Assembly (NCBI GenBank): GCA_030142905.1
Contig: JASJOG010000003.1
Span: 4,362,001 to 4,426,000, forward strand
Direction of reading: 5' to 3'
DNA length: 64,000 nucleotides
DNA from: Heliopora coerulea
Taxonomy: Eukaryota > Cnidaria > Anthozoa > Scleralcyonacea > Helioporidae
Of this stretch, positions 1 through 10,073 are shown one piece after another. The notes under the pieces were generated by a model. It saw only the letters and a list, made by a program, of their open reading frames with translations. It had not been told where the DNA came from and ran no database searches. Each line of letters begins with the position of its first letter. Position 1 is the stretch's first letter. The position numbers were made by a program, and so were the translations under genes.

Positions 1-48
1 AGCAGTCATTAAATTAGTGACTGAAATTTACCACAAAGGCCAGTGTGT

Positions 49-94
<46 letters not shown>
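49..94. repeat. (AT)n microsatellite
   Basis: Pure alternating AT run directly before the tRNA-like SINE head. Further (TA)n runs lie at 259-282 and 478-507; the last borders the hAT element. Confidence 0.97.
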
Positions 95-98
<4 letters not shown>

Positions 99-168
99 TC
101 TCAGACTAGTGGGTAAAACAACCGTACCGGCAATCGGGAGACACGGGTTCGATTCCCGTTGGGGAACT
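95..168 (+). mobile_element. tRNA-derived SINE head
   Basis: A perfect RNA polymerase III B box (GGTTCGATTCC) follows an A-box-like stretch. The sequence then runs into a CTCAGAAATTTTCTGAG tail that resembles the tail of the SINE pair at 42317-42900 (CTCAGAAATCATTTTCTGA). The arms do not form a clean cloverleaf, so I read it as a SINE fragment rather than a working tRNA. Confidence 0.6.
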
Positions 169-343
169 CAGAAATTTTCTGAGATAAAACTTGTGAACAA
201 ACTTTTCATCATATATATCCAAGCTTACAAACATCTACACTTAGTAAGATGAAATTTACTTATATATATATATATATATATAAATGTAGCTGTTTGGTCT
301 CTGAAAAGATGTGTGCTCAATACAAAGGTGTAGAGCTTTAATA

Positions 344-475
344 GTCTATTTAGTTATAGCTTTGAGCAACTGTCGTTACACGGTGTTTCACGCTTACGCG
401 ATCATCAGACGACTGATGATCGCGTAAGCGTGAAACACCGTGTAACGACAGTTGCTCAAAGCTATAACTAAATAG

Positions 476-477
<2 letters not shown>
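344..477. repeat. Perfect 65-bp-arm palindrome
   Basis: Positions 344-408 and 413-477 are exact reverse complements around a 4-nt centre. The right arm contains CTGATGA, a short CGC/GCG stem closed by GTAA, then GAAAC, a layout like the hammerhead ribozyme core of Penelope-like elements, though the first stem II pair would be U-U. It may be a fold-back remnant of a PLE terminus. Each side is followed at some distance by AT microsatellite. Confidence 0.85.
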
Positions 478-507
<30 letters not shown>

Positions 508-509
<2 letters not shown>

Positions 510-1473
510 GGCTGTCACGGTTAAACGTTTAAACGTTTAGAAAGATCAATATCCGTTTAGTAAATGACTAAACGTTTAACCGTTTAACTTTAGAACGCTC
601 AGTATTTCAGTAATCTACCAGCAAGAATAGTATGAAACCATCAGTAAATGCTAGCCTTTTTTACTGCGGTATAGAACTGTTTAGTCTGCGTCACAGACGT
701 GCCGGTACATAAAAAATAGACGCAGGTTAAAATCGGTTAAAGCTATTGTGCGATACAGCATCTTACCATCTATTGCGTCGTTTAAAAAAACAACCTCCGA
801 TCTGAAGCGCAGGTTCTGTACTGAATGGGCACTGACGACCAAGAAAGCAGAGCAGCTCCCTTCGAAGCCATCAGGGAAGAAATAAAACAAATCACACCAG
901 TGATTGTCAAAAAAGGACCGGTTGCAAAAAAGTCCAAACCTGCACCCGGAAAGGACTTTTTGCTTGCAGGTTCTTGGAGAAATACTGCGAACGAAAATGC
1001 AGACACAACTAAGGACTCTGTCAACGAGTTCGCGGCGTACTTGCAAACTGCTCAAGCGGACAACGAAACCGACCCTCTGCAATAGTGGAAAGAAAATGCT
1101 TCCCGTTTTCCAACAATTTCAAAAGTAGCGCAGAAATACCTCGCAATACCTGCCACGTCTGTTCCGTTGGAAAGAGTGTGTTCGACGGCTGGCAATATTG
1201 TAAATCACAAGTGAAGTTGCTTGCTGCCAGATAACGTAAACATGTTGAATTTTTTTGAATAAAAATGCTAAATTGTGAAGTTATTTAATGTTTATCGTAT
1301 ATTGACAAAAAATGTTAACTTTGCTTTGCTTCAAAATTTTGTGCCCAATTTTGCGCTTTTACATCCTTGCCACTTCCGGTCTTTAACCCTCCAGGAGGTA
1401 ATTGCCAGTTGGAAACAAACGTTTATGAAACATCCGTTTAAACGGATACTAAATTAAACGTAAACTGACAGCC

Positions 1474-1475
<2 letters not shown>
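508..1475 (+). mobile_element. Non-autonomous hAT element
   Basis: Terminal inverted repeats AAGGCTGTCA (508-517) and TGACAGCCTT (1466-1475) enclose 968 bp, with subterminal repeats of the type TTAAACGTTTAA. Both ends abut TA microsatellite, so the element appears to have inserted into the microsatellite and the 8-bp target duplication cannot be separated from it. Inside is the 3' part of a hAT transposase gene. The rest of the gene is missing, so this is an internally deleted derivative. Confidence 0.8.
825..1262 (+). pseudogene. hAT (ZBED-like) transposase C-terminus, dead
   Basis: The frame carries the hAT C-terminal dimerisation signature: residues like YLAIPATSVPLERV, then STAGNIVN and SCLLPDNVNML. 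In intact relatives this segment forms the last alpha-helices of the transposase. Two in-frame stops break it: TAG at 1083-1085, where the family normally has a tryptophan before KEN, and TGA at 1212-1214, where an arginine codon is expected after VNHK. Both fit single G-to-A or C-to-T transitions. The catalytic domain is absent. Assignment to hAT is firm; the subfamily is inference. Confidence 0.8.
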
Positions 1476-2156
<681 letters not shown>

Positions 2157-2157
2157 A

Positions 2158-2191
2158 TGTATATGTATATATATATATATGTATATATATG

Positions 2192-2248
<57 letters not shown>

Positions 2249-2310
2249 GTATATATATGTATATATATGTATATATATATATGTATATATGTATATATAT
2301 ATGTACGTGA
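2158..2310. repeat. (TA)n/(GTATAT)n microsatellite
   Basis: Alternating TA with interspersed GTATAT units, directly beyond the right end of the mariner remnant. Confidence 0.97.
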
Positions 2311-2392
2311 ACGTTTAGGTTTACGAAATGCAAAGAGGGCTCAATAATGCAAAGAAAGAGCAAATGGGATTATATCGCTTACCTCAAAAAGT

Positions 2393-2463
2393 CACTACAG
2401 CCTGTTTCATCTTGGGAAAGAATCTTCAGGTGTTTCATTCCCAAGATGAAACAGGCTGTAGTG
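2393..2463. repeat. Perfect 26-bp-arm hairpin
   Basis: Positions 2393-2418 and 2438-2463 are exact reverse complements around a 19-nt loop. On the - strand the order CTGAAGA, a UCUU/AAGA stem and GAAAC recalls the hammerhead-like order in the palindrome at 344-477. A short AT microsatellite follows. Confidence 0.85.
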
Positions 2464-4560
2464 TATATATATATGTATATATTGGTTGATTTCTGATTGT
2501 GCTCTTGAATGGATACATTGTCAAATAAGATTGCCATCATGGCATAAATGCACTGAATAAGTATAAATGTAATAATTAATAGTGAGAAACATCAGTCATG
2601 TGATGTTAAAATTTTCAGGAAATTGTTGATCATTTGATCAGTCACCACTCATCATCTGATTTGATTAATTCAAAAACTCTAATCATTCTTCATTGAACTG
2701 AGAAACAACTGGAAAACCTCAAAATAAATGTAAAAACAGTATGGTGAAACATTTTACAAAACCTAAGATTTATGTTATGCTGCCATACTGGTAGTAAAGG
2801 AAATTGCTTCTAATTATCTCCTTTACCATTTAATTACAACAAAACTAGCTTTAAATTTGATCAGAACCTCAACTACAAATCAAATTTTAAAATAAGCAAG
2901 CAATAGATGAAAATTGTAACCAATACTTTAAAATGTTACTAGTCCTTCAGTTTATCAAGATATTTCAAAATTTAATATGTTTTATATGTAATGCAAAACT
3001 GTAAAACATTTTCTGCAAATGTTCACCTTAGTATAAGGCTCCAACTGTGAATAACACAAAATGAAAAATGCTGAAAAGATTAAGAGTTCCATAATGCATT
3101 TTAAAAATTGGGTTGCAACAGCACATTTGTTCATAATTACAGATTTGTGCATTAAAGATTACCCATTCAGTCTCCATTTTCCCACTAGCTAACAGTCTAT
3201 ATTTTCATGTTATCATATATCATGTTTAAAAATTACTCCCCAAATATTCCAGACATGATTGTTGATAAGTCTGCTGAATGGGGCTAATTGTGGTTTGAAA
3301 ACAGTGACTAATGTTTGCTTCAGAAGGTCAAATTTTGTGATCCACTAGCAAAATCATGAACAAAATGGCATCTTGGAAGATTGTGTTGGACATCTGTTTT
3401 TACTGTGTTCATCTGACACTTTCTTGGGAAAGGCTTTATTCTGAACATAATCCAGTATCACTATTAATCCAGCAGACCAAATTTTTGAAAATGTTTGGAC
3501 ATGATACAGCTCCTTTTGCTGATAACTTGTACTGTAATTTGTAATGGGCAGATTTAGGAGAAGGAACAGGGCCCAGTTACTCTGCTAACAGCCACAGAAT
3601 TGTAGCTCTTGCTCAGTAACTGTGTCCATCTTGTTTTCAAAATAATGCTCCTCACAGAACATGCCAAATTTCTGTACAGTTATCTCTTGGTAAATACAGA
3701 AAATGCCATAAATTTAAGAGTTCCAAAAGCTTAAAAATTTTCTTAGGAAGTGTGCCCTCAGTTCCCATAAAAGAAACTCTGGTTACTTATGAAATACCAC
3801 AATTACTTGGACTGCCTTCTCCATTTAAATCCAAGATCCAATGAAATGAGTCACCATTTTTTTAATCAGCATATTAATTTCAGTAATTTTATTTCAGCCT
3901 GTAACCTGCAGTAATGTTGCTTAGTGTAATACAACATAATGTTGTCATTTGTGAAATATTTTTTTTTTCCATGAGTTCTTAATTCTTATCCTCCACATGA
4001 GCATACATAAATGACATGACGCAAGTCGACCATGAATGATATATTATTACATTTCTACTTAACATATTCTCAGTCAGTACTTTAAAAATAATACTAATGT
4101 GACCTCATTTCTGTGAGTACGTTCTCTTAATCGCTCAAGCAAAAATACACCATTGCATACCTGCAAGATGAAATGAATCTAACGAATACACGATTTTCAG
4201 CATTTTATCGGACCAAGTTTCTTCAGTCATGACCAATCTGTTGAAGACTACTGAGATTTTAACGAGGGCCTGCTTATATACCACTAATGGCTAGTTTTTC
4301 ACACGCATGTAGGGACGTAATTATCAGGTAAAAGAATGGGAATTGAAGAATTAGGAACATCCAAATTCTAGTAAATTCAACTCAATCTTATTCTCTCTTC
4401 TCGTCTTACGGTTCCACTTTCACCAAATGACCAAAGGTGGAGAGAGGGGTTCACAATTCGATGATGCCCATATTTCCGATACCGGTAAGTTTCCCCTGGT
4501 ACCAAACAGTTTCGATTGAATACACTGACGATTGAATACACTGAAAATTGAATACCATTG
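2464..4560. other. AT-rich intergenic DNA, no gene seen
   Basis: No frame here has family motifs or coding character. A 62-codon frame at 3356-3544 lacks any recognisable domain and looks like chance. No transposon ends were recognised. Confidence 0.6.
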
Positions 4561-4566
4561 ATCCAT

Positions 4567-4775
4567 ACCAGCCGCGGTCAAGTAGAGTTTTTCTCTACTT
4601 ACCCGGCATGGGTTCGCTCACTTGGAGTAGCCTTAAAATTAATCCCCTCGCCCACCGCGCCAGGCACGGTGCGAGGGCAGAAAACCCGAGCGGGCGAGGG
4701 TACTAATCTCTACGTGCGTGGAGTCCATTTGCACGTACGCGTGGTGACTAGGGTGAAAAATTCTGCAGCGCGTAT
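4567..4775 (+). mobile_element. 5'-truncated tRNA-SINE body with GC-rich tail repeat
   Basis: Positions 4567-4632 match the body of the SINE at 18253-18396 (shared TTTTTCTCTA, CTACTT, CCCGG, ATGGG and TTGGAGTAG blocks in the same order). Positions 4650-4775 match 62883-62965 (shared CCCCTCGCCCACC, GAGGGTACTAATCTC, GTGCGTGGAGTCC). Together they suggest a dispersed SINE with a 3' unit of its own. Confidence 0.6.
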
Positions 4776-4823
4776 ATATGATTTTAGTAGAAACTTAGTC
4801 GAGTACTTTATTCTGATTGGCTA

Positions 4824-4863
4824 CGCTACTCGCTATCTATTCGTCGATAGATAGCGAGTAGCG
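4824..4863. repeat. 17-bp perfect inverted repeat
   Basis: CGCTACTCGCTATCTAT (4824-4840) is exactly mirrored at 4847-4863 around a 6-nt loop. It lies just past the SINE tail, so it may be a 3'-end hairpin or a small insertion scar. Confidence 0.85.
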
Positions 4864-5080
4864 AACAGCCATCTCCCCAGCTCGTTTTTTAAAGACGAAA
4901 ATAAATAAATTATTAAAAGGCGTTTTGAAATGTTCTTTGCAAAGTTTGTTTCTACACTTCATAGAAATCTCGAACTCATAATCTAATTGTTAAGTATAAG
5001 AATGGACTGCTGCATAGGCAATATAAAACAACACAAAAAGTTAAAAGGCTGGTAGACGGCCGAATTTATGATGAAGATTT

Positions 5081-5110
5081 CTAACGTTTCGAGCTATGGC
5101 CCTTCGTCAG
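5081..5110 (-). ncRNA. Hammerhead-like ribozyme core in PLE 3' region
   Basis: On the - strand CTGACGA is followed by one A, a GGGC/GCTC stem with CATA loop, GAAAC and GTTAG. This is the CUGANGA / stem II / GAAA / UH order of minimal hammerhead ribozymes reported from PLEs. There is one extra A before stem II and a very short stem III. Activity is not shown. Confidence 0.5.
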
Positions 5111-5318
5111 AGAGTGAAACGAGTTCTAAAAGAAAAATGGCAACTGGACTAGGTTTTATACTAAAGGGAGTCATATGGCAAAAATTAACCAATGAAATGT
5201 GAGAAATAAAACAAACATCAACGACCTAGAAACGACAAGGAAGTCACTTGCTATTTTTAACAGTGATCAGTAAACCGGCACGGGGAGAAACCGCCAGAGA
5301 ACCCAGGGGATAGAAGAT

Positions 5319-6744
5319 AGATAGAATAGATAGAAGAAGATAGATAGATAGAAGAACTTTATTTACCCACGCTAACATCGTCAGTATGAAACTGATTTCC
5401 ACGATGGGCGTGCACATGAACATTATAAGCTACTACAAAAGTATAGTAAATTGTTACAAAAGTTTTAGAAATTATTATAATACAGAAGATAAAATCATTA
5501 GGGATTACTATTACACTAGAAAAAGTTCATGAGAGAAAGAGTTCAAAGATTGAAAGTAATATAATTATATAAGTTTATGATTGTTCTATTTACAGTTGTA
5601 TCCTCTGAATTTAAGCTAGAGAATAGTATGAGCAGCAAGTTTTCTTTTAAAACAAGTAAATGATTTTGTCGCTCTAAGCTCTTTTGGTAATGAATTCCAT
5701 ATCGAACCCCCATTAAACATAAAGCTCTTTTTCATATTGTTTGTACAAGGTTTAGGCAAACAAAGTGTGCCTGAGTTGTTCCGAAGATTGTATTTTATCA
5801 ATTCATTTTTGAATGTAAAGAGTTCACAGAGGCAGTGTGGTCCCAAGTTATTTAATATTTTAAACATTGTTTTGGCTTTAGTTTTAATTCGTTGTTCTTT
5901 TAGAGGTTCCCACCCCAGCATGCTCAGAACAGTTTCTTGGTTTACCTCATTAGGTACATTTGCTATAATTCGAGCAGCTCTGTTGTGAAGTCTCTGAAGG
6001 CGTGTGGATTGTGTCTCTCCAAATACATTCCAAACTTCAGAGCAGTAGTTAAAGTGGGGTTGAATAATAGCATTATATACTGACCGAATTGTGTTTTGAT
6101 CAACAAAATCTCGCAAACGTTTAAGGGCATATATTCCAGATGATACTTTCTTGCATATGCTGTCAGTATTGCTTTTCCAAGACAAATGCTGGTCAAGAAT
6201 TACGCCTAGAATTTTGCTTTCAGAGACTTGTTCAATTTGTTTATCCTCGATATTGATTATAGGTTGTTTATCAGAAATTTTATTTAATATTGGTTTAGTA
6301 CCAATTAACATAAATTTAGTTTTTGCAACATTCAGGCTGAGTTTGTTTGATATAAGCCATTTCCGAAGTCTTTCTAAATCTGAATTCACTGCATCCTCAA
6401 CCTCATTCAGTGAGTTACCAGCTGCTGTAATATTTGTATCATCTGCAAATAACCGGGGTTTAGTTTGAGCAAGACATGATGGCAGATCATTTATGTAAAG
6501 CAAAAAGAACAGGGGACCCAAAATAGAGCCTTGTGGTACTCCACATTTAATATTACATTCAGATGAGATAGATCCATTCACTTCACATTTCTGTTTACGA
6601 TTAGTTAAGTAGGACTTAAGAAGGGAGTAGGCATTACCTTTGATTCCATATAGTGATAACTTATCCAGTAAAATTTGGTGGTTAACAGTATCAAAGGCCT
6701 TTTTTAGGTCTATGAATACAATAAGATTAAACAATTTTCTATCC
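5319..6744 (-). mobile_element. 5'-truncated CR1/Jockey-type LINE
   Basis: Inserted into PLE copy A: the PLE sequence stops at CCAGGGG (about 5318) and resumes at AATAAAAATTTGC (about 6745), exactly as it reads uninterrupted near 11850. The 3' end carries a GATAGA-type short-repeat tail (5316-5354 on +), common for CR1/L2-like LINEs that lack poly(A). The 5' endonuclease part is missing, which is typical of incomplete reverse transcription. Confidence 0.85.
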
Positions 6745-6746
6745 AA
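5616..6746 (-). CDS. LINE reverse transcriptase, C-terminal 376 aa
   Basis: Non-LTR reverse transcriptase lacking its endonuclease domain and the first RT motifs. Visible in order: FIDLKKAFDTV (residues 11-21, first catalytic Asp region), CGVPQGSILGP (68-78), YINDL (84-88) and FADDTNI (100-106) with the catalytic Asp pair. After these come a thumb-like region and a C-terminal block with NYCSEVWNVFG, NRAARII and MLGWEPL, usual in Jockey/CR1-like elements. The frame is open to its stop, so the insertion is young relative to the surrounding PLE. The first two or three codons belong to PLE DNA, so the apparent start is not the true one. Being 5'-truncated, it cannot retrotranspose alone. Confidence 0.9.
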   Translation of the reverse strand: MDRKLFNLIVFIDLKKAFDTVNHQILLDKLSLYGIKGNAYSLLKSYLTNRKQKCEVNGSISSECNIKCGVPQGSILGPLFFLLYINDLPSCLAQTKPRLFADDTNITAAGNSLNEVEDAVNSDLERLRKWLISNKLSLNVAKTKFMLIGTKPILNKISDKQPIINIEDKQIEQVSESKILGVILDQHLSWKSNTDSICKKVSSGIYALKRLRDFVDQNTIRSVYNAIIQPHFNYCSEVWNVFGETQSTRLQRLHNRAARIIANVPNEVNQETVLSMLGWEPLKEQRIKTKAKTMFKILNNLGPHCLCELFTFKNELIKYNLRNNSGTLCLPKPCTNNMKKSFMFNGGSIWNSLPKELRATKSFTCFKRKLAAHTIL

Positions 6747-6903
6747 TAAAAATTTGCATAAGATAAAATGAAAACAAAACCAAGGGAAAATAGTGTATAA
6801 GCTAATGTTCCTATCTGCCTATGCTAGACAAAAACAAAAACTTATTAGGTCATTAAATAAAAGAAAAACGTTGGTTTAGCCGATGGGGATGAGTTGTTCC
6901 AAG

Positions 6904-7222
6904 CATAGGCGTACGGGCCCTAATCATTTTTTTTGGGGGGGGGGCAGAGATGATCTGCCGGAATCGCTCTGCTCGAATGTTTAGTTAGAAAAATCCTAGG
7001 AATAAGAATTACATACTGCACACGGTATATATATGGCAACCTGAATGCACACTAATATCCAAACTCTTGTTCATTGTCACCGATTTTTGAAAATTTTTCT
7101 GTTTTAAACACGCTTAGAAATTTATTTTTCCCAATTCTACCTGAGCTATTTGCCCGAATCTGGTCCTCTCCAAATTTTTTGGGAGGCAGTTGCCCCCTGC
7201 CCCCCCGCCCCGTACGCCTATG
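6904..7222. mobile_element. hAT MITE with perfect 8-bp target duplication
   Basis: TIRs CATAGGCGTACGGG (6904-6917) and its exact complement (7209-7222). The 8-bp duplication GTTCCAAG stands at 6896-6903 and 7223-7230. GTTCCAAG occurs once at the equivalent empty site near 12017 in the related PLE. No coding capacity. Confidence 0.93.
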
Positions 7223-7269
7223 GTTCCAAGTTTGAAAATGAGACGCCTTTCCTGTCTCTTGCGGCTATC

Positions 7270-7529
7270 ATTTTTATCGTATGCAAATTTCTATTTCCCT
7301 GGGTTCTTGGGCGGTTTCTCCCCGTGCTGGTTGACTGATCGCTGTTAAAAATAGCAAGTGACTTCCTTGAATGTTGATGTTTATTTTTATTTCTCACATT
7401 TCATTGGTAAATTTTTGTCACATGACTCCCTTTAGTATAAAACCTAGTCCAGTTACCATTCTTCTTTTAGAACTCGTTTCACTCTCTGACGAAGGGCCAT
7501 AGCTCGAAACGTTAGAAATCTTCATCACA
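7270..7529 (+). mobile_element. Penelope-like element 3' part, copy B (inverted)
   Basis: Near-complement of 5063-5316, hence the same PLE 3' region in opposite orientation. It joins copy A at about 7270 within the sequence and is cut at 7529, about 70 bp short of the 3' end seen in copy A. Head-to-head partial PLE copies are a known product of their integration. Confidence 0.8.
7486..7513 (+). ncRNA. Hammerhead-like ribozyme core in PLE copy B
   Basis: CTGACGA, one A, GGGC-CATA-GCTC stem, GAAAC, GTTAG: the same core as at 5081-5110 on the other strand. A 3-bp stem I (TCT with AGA) can form. The copy at 11685-11716 (- strand) has lost the core (TTGACGA and CAAAAC). Confidence 0.5.
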
Positions 7530-7533
7530 AGAG

Positions 7534-8874
7534 AGCGGGCATTATTTATGGGGTGGTAGGGGGTGGATGTTTTTTTCAGGTACGAACTAAAAAAGTCCAT
7601 AACCCCTCTCTTGAGGAATTGTTGATCTTCATAACCCCTCCTCCAGACATTCAAAAAATATCGTAACCCCTCCTCAAGAAGATCTTAAGTTTAATAATAC
7701 TTGTTATATAATAAATCTAAACTGAAAATTAATATTAATGTTCAGTTTTGATACAGTAATGTACATTATTGAAAGTTCAACTTGAAATGAGAACTCTTCC
7801 AATGTTAAGACCTTGCACTTAAAAAATTAAGGCCAACTTAAACAATATGTACACATTAATACAGTAGAACCTCGCTAACTCGAACTACCAATGGCAATGA
7901 GAAATAGTTCGAGTTAGCGGGGATTCGAGTTATCGGGGTGCGGGTTAAATTTCAAGTATCCCGTTAACAATTTATAAGGTATCGTGGTTTTATGATTCAT
8001 CCACTATTACTAGTCATCTTGGTACAGTCAGTTAAGAATATAATAATTTTTCTTGGTGGATTGAGCTGATTGTGTTGTCCTGAATACTGATATTACCATA
8101 CTGCAATGTGAGCCGCTATGGAGTTGAGTAACTGTCTATAATGAAGTTACTATTCCAGAATACATGTACAAGTTCAGTGAATGCCTGGCTCTTTTACATA
8201 CAGCTGTACATATTTGTGAAAGCCCCACAAAACAAATCGGATAAACTCGAACAGTTATGACGGGCTACTCACGACTAATTTGTGGGACATTTTAAGGATT
8301 GTTGCGCAATATTCACCCCAGATAATGCTGGAAAGAAGGTCTTTCCTGGGCTTGAATTACGTTTCCATTCGTTGTCACGTTGTTATCAGTATAGATTCAA
8401 GGCTCCAACAAGTCAAAAAGCCAAGTCCTGACACTTCCAGGTTTACCGACCGACGTTTTCAAAATAGAGTTCGAATTAACGGGATAAATTTGAGCCAAGG
8501 GAGTATAAATTTAGGTTCGAGTTTGTGAGGAGTTCGAATTAACCGAGTTCGAGTTATATGATAGTAAATGATAGGGGAAATGGGATCAAATCCAGGGCAA
8601 ATTGAATTTGGTCCGAGTTAGTGGGGAGTCCGAAGTAACCGACTTCGAATTAGCGAGGTTCTACTGTATATGGTCTCAGCTATGACTGAAAGATAACTCA
8701 AAATTTGTGTGTTATTATTGAATATCAAAATTGTGTTTTTAAGACTATTTTTTTCCATAACCCCTCCTACTTCAAGTCAGAAATCAACATAACCCTTCCT
8801 TCAGCAACCTCAAAAATTTTGTAACCCCTCCTCAAGAACGTCCACCCTCTACCACTCCATAAATAATGACCGCT
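7534..8874. mobile_element. TIR element with about 40-bp ends, family unknown
   Basis: The left end at 7534 (AGCGGGCATTATTTATGG) and right end at 8874 are imperfect inverted repeats of about 40 bp, followed by subterminal CATAACCCCTCCT units repeated on both flanks. No target duplication could be fixed. No transposase. A pogo-type MITE (7862-8666) sits inside. Confidence 0.75.
7862..8666. mobile_element. pogo/Tigger-type MITE with TA duplication
   Basis: Ends CAGTAGAACCTCGCTAA (7862-7878) and TTAGCGAGGTTCTACTG (8650-8666), flanked by TA at 7860-7861 and 8667-8668. Subterminal GTTCGAGTTAGCG-like units repeat near both ends. 805 bp, no transposase. Confidence 0.88.
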
Positions 8875-9286
8875 TCCTAAATTCGGCAGTCTGACAACCT
8901 TTAACGTTTTGTGTTATATGATTGTATATATGTTTCTTTATTGCGTCTGATGTTGCTAAGCAACGGCAGCGCCTAGCAAATCAGCTGATGTGTTTATGAC
9001 TGTGGTCATCTCGAGATGACGTTTTGTGACGTAATAGCAAACGGGTGAGTGTGGATTAAGGACGATGGATTAGAAGTTTTAGCTTCTTGACGAGCATCGT
9101 GTCTCAAGGAGTTGGCCGTTGCGGCCGTTTTCATTCAAAATGAGTGCGTGGTTAAGGGAGATCGTATGAAGGTAAGGGAGGAGGAAGATAGAGTAAACAT
9201 CATAGTTGTGATTTTTGTAGATAGAGAGATGTTCAGAGATTTGACTGGGATTTTTACTTCTGTCTTTGGGTGGACAGCTTTATGTA
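8875..9286. promoter_or_regulatory. Possible promoter-like block (X-box, CRE-like)
   Basis: GTTGCTAAGCAAC at 8952-8964 fits an RFX X-box half-site pair, and TGACGTTT and TGACGTAA at 9017-9034 look like CRE sites. No coding exon could be assigned downstream before the pogo-like element begins, so a gene is not shown. Motifs this short may also be chance. Confidence 0.25.
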
Positions 9287-9316
9287 CAGTGGAACCCCGT
9301 TAATACGGCCACCAAC

Positions 9317-9458
9317 GGGCCGTAAGTATCTGGCCGTAAGTATCTGGCCGTAAGTATCTGGCCGTAAGTATCTGGCCGTAAGTATCTGGCCGTAAGTATC
9401 TGGCCGTAAGTATCTGGCCGTAAGTATCTGGCCGTAAGTATCTGGCCGTAAGTATCTG
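9317..9458. repeat. 14-bp minisatellite, about 10 units
   Basis: Unit GGCCGTAAGTATCT repeated head to tail almost without change. The unit is a variant of the pogo-type end motif GGCCGTATTAACGAGG, so it probably arose by slippage inside the transposon end. Confidence 0.95.
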
Positions 9459-9833
9459 ACCGTATTAACGAGGTGGCCGTATTAGCGGGATAAAATCAAA
9501 TTTCATGGCTGGTCTCTTTCAAGTGACGTCATGACAGTTATATCACAACTGCACTTCTAAACAACTGTCCTTAAGCATCCAGAATGCAGATACAATTTAG
9601 TTGAAACGGAACTACACAGTAAGATAAACGTAACTGAATTTTATAAACAGGAACAATCTGCTATACATATTGTCCTTTTCAAAACAAAGGCTCCAAACTC
9701 TCCAATTTTGCATGTTACTATAAAAACCTGCGACTTTCGATTGACTCGTTCTGTGTGCAAGTACAATGACTTAATCATCTTGCAATTTAAAGGATATTAG
9801 TGTTTATCAAGTTTTATTTTCCTTTGTCATTTA

Positions 9834-10073
9834 GACTCCGTTCACACGATACCGGTACGAAATGAAACCGTAACGAAATTATTACGGTTAGACCTTGCCT
9901 TCACACGGTACCGGTATGAAAAAGCATGAAACCGTAATGCTAACCGTAACGATTTGAAACCGTAATGTGAAACCGTAATGAAACTGTACCTCTACCGGTA
10001 TCTTGTGAACAGGTTCGTACCGTGATATTTTAATACCGGTGCAGTTTCGTACCGGTATCGTGTGAACGGGGTC
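9834..10073. mobile_element. PIF/Harbinger-type MITE
   Basis: TIRs of about 28 bp beginning GACTCCGTTCACACGATACC (left) and GACCCCGTTCACACGATACC (right, complement), differing at one position. The 3-bp duplication TTA at 9831-9833 and 10074-10076 is the PIF/Harbinger target pattern. The interior is filled with ACCGTAA and ACCGGTA repeats. 240 bp, no gene. Confidence 0.88.

Larger units (their letters stand above)
4990..7275 (-). mobile_element. Penelope-like element 3' part, copy A, interrupted
   Basis: Three blocks (about 4990-5318, 6745-6903 and 7231-7270) line up collinearly with the PLE at 11235-12320, which has a GIY-YIG domain. The blocks are separated by a LINE (5319-6744) and a hAT MITE (6904-7222). 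Reading 5' to 3' on the - strand, the blocks cover the end of the endonuclease reading frame and the 3' non-coding region. PLEs are retroelements that prime reverse transcription at the target; this copy is 5'-truncated and dead. Confidence 0.8.

Noticed and set aside
9317..9458. CRISPR-like array
   Set aside because: Units are only 14 bp, contiguous and without spacers, in eukaryotic DNA: a minisatellite.
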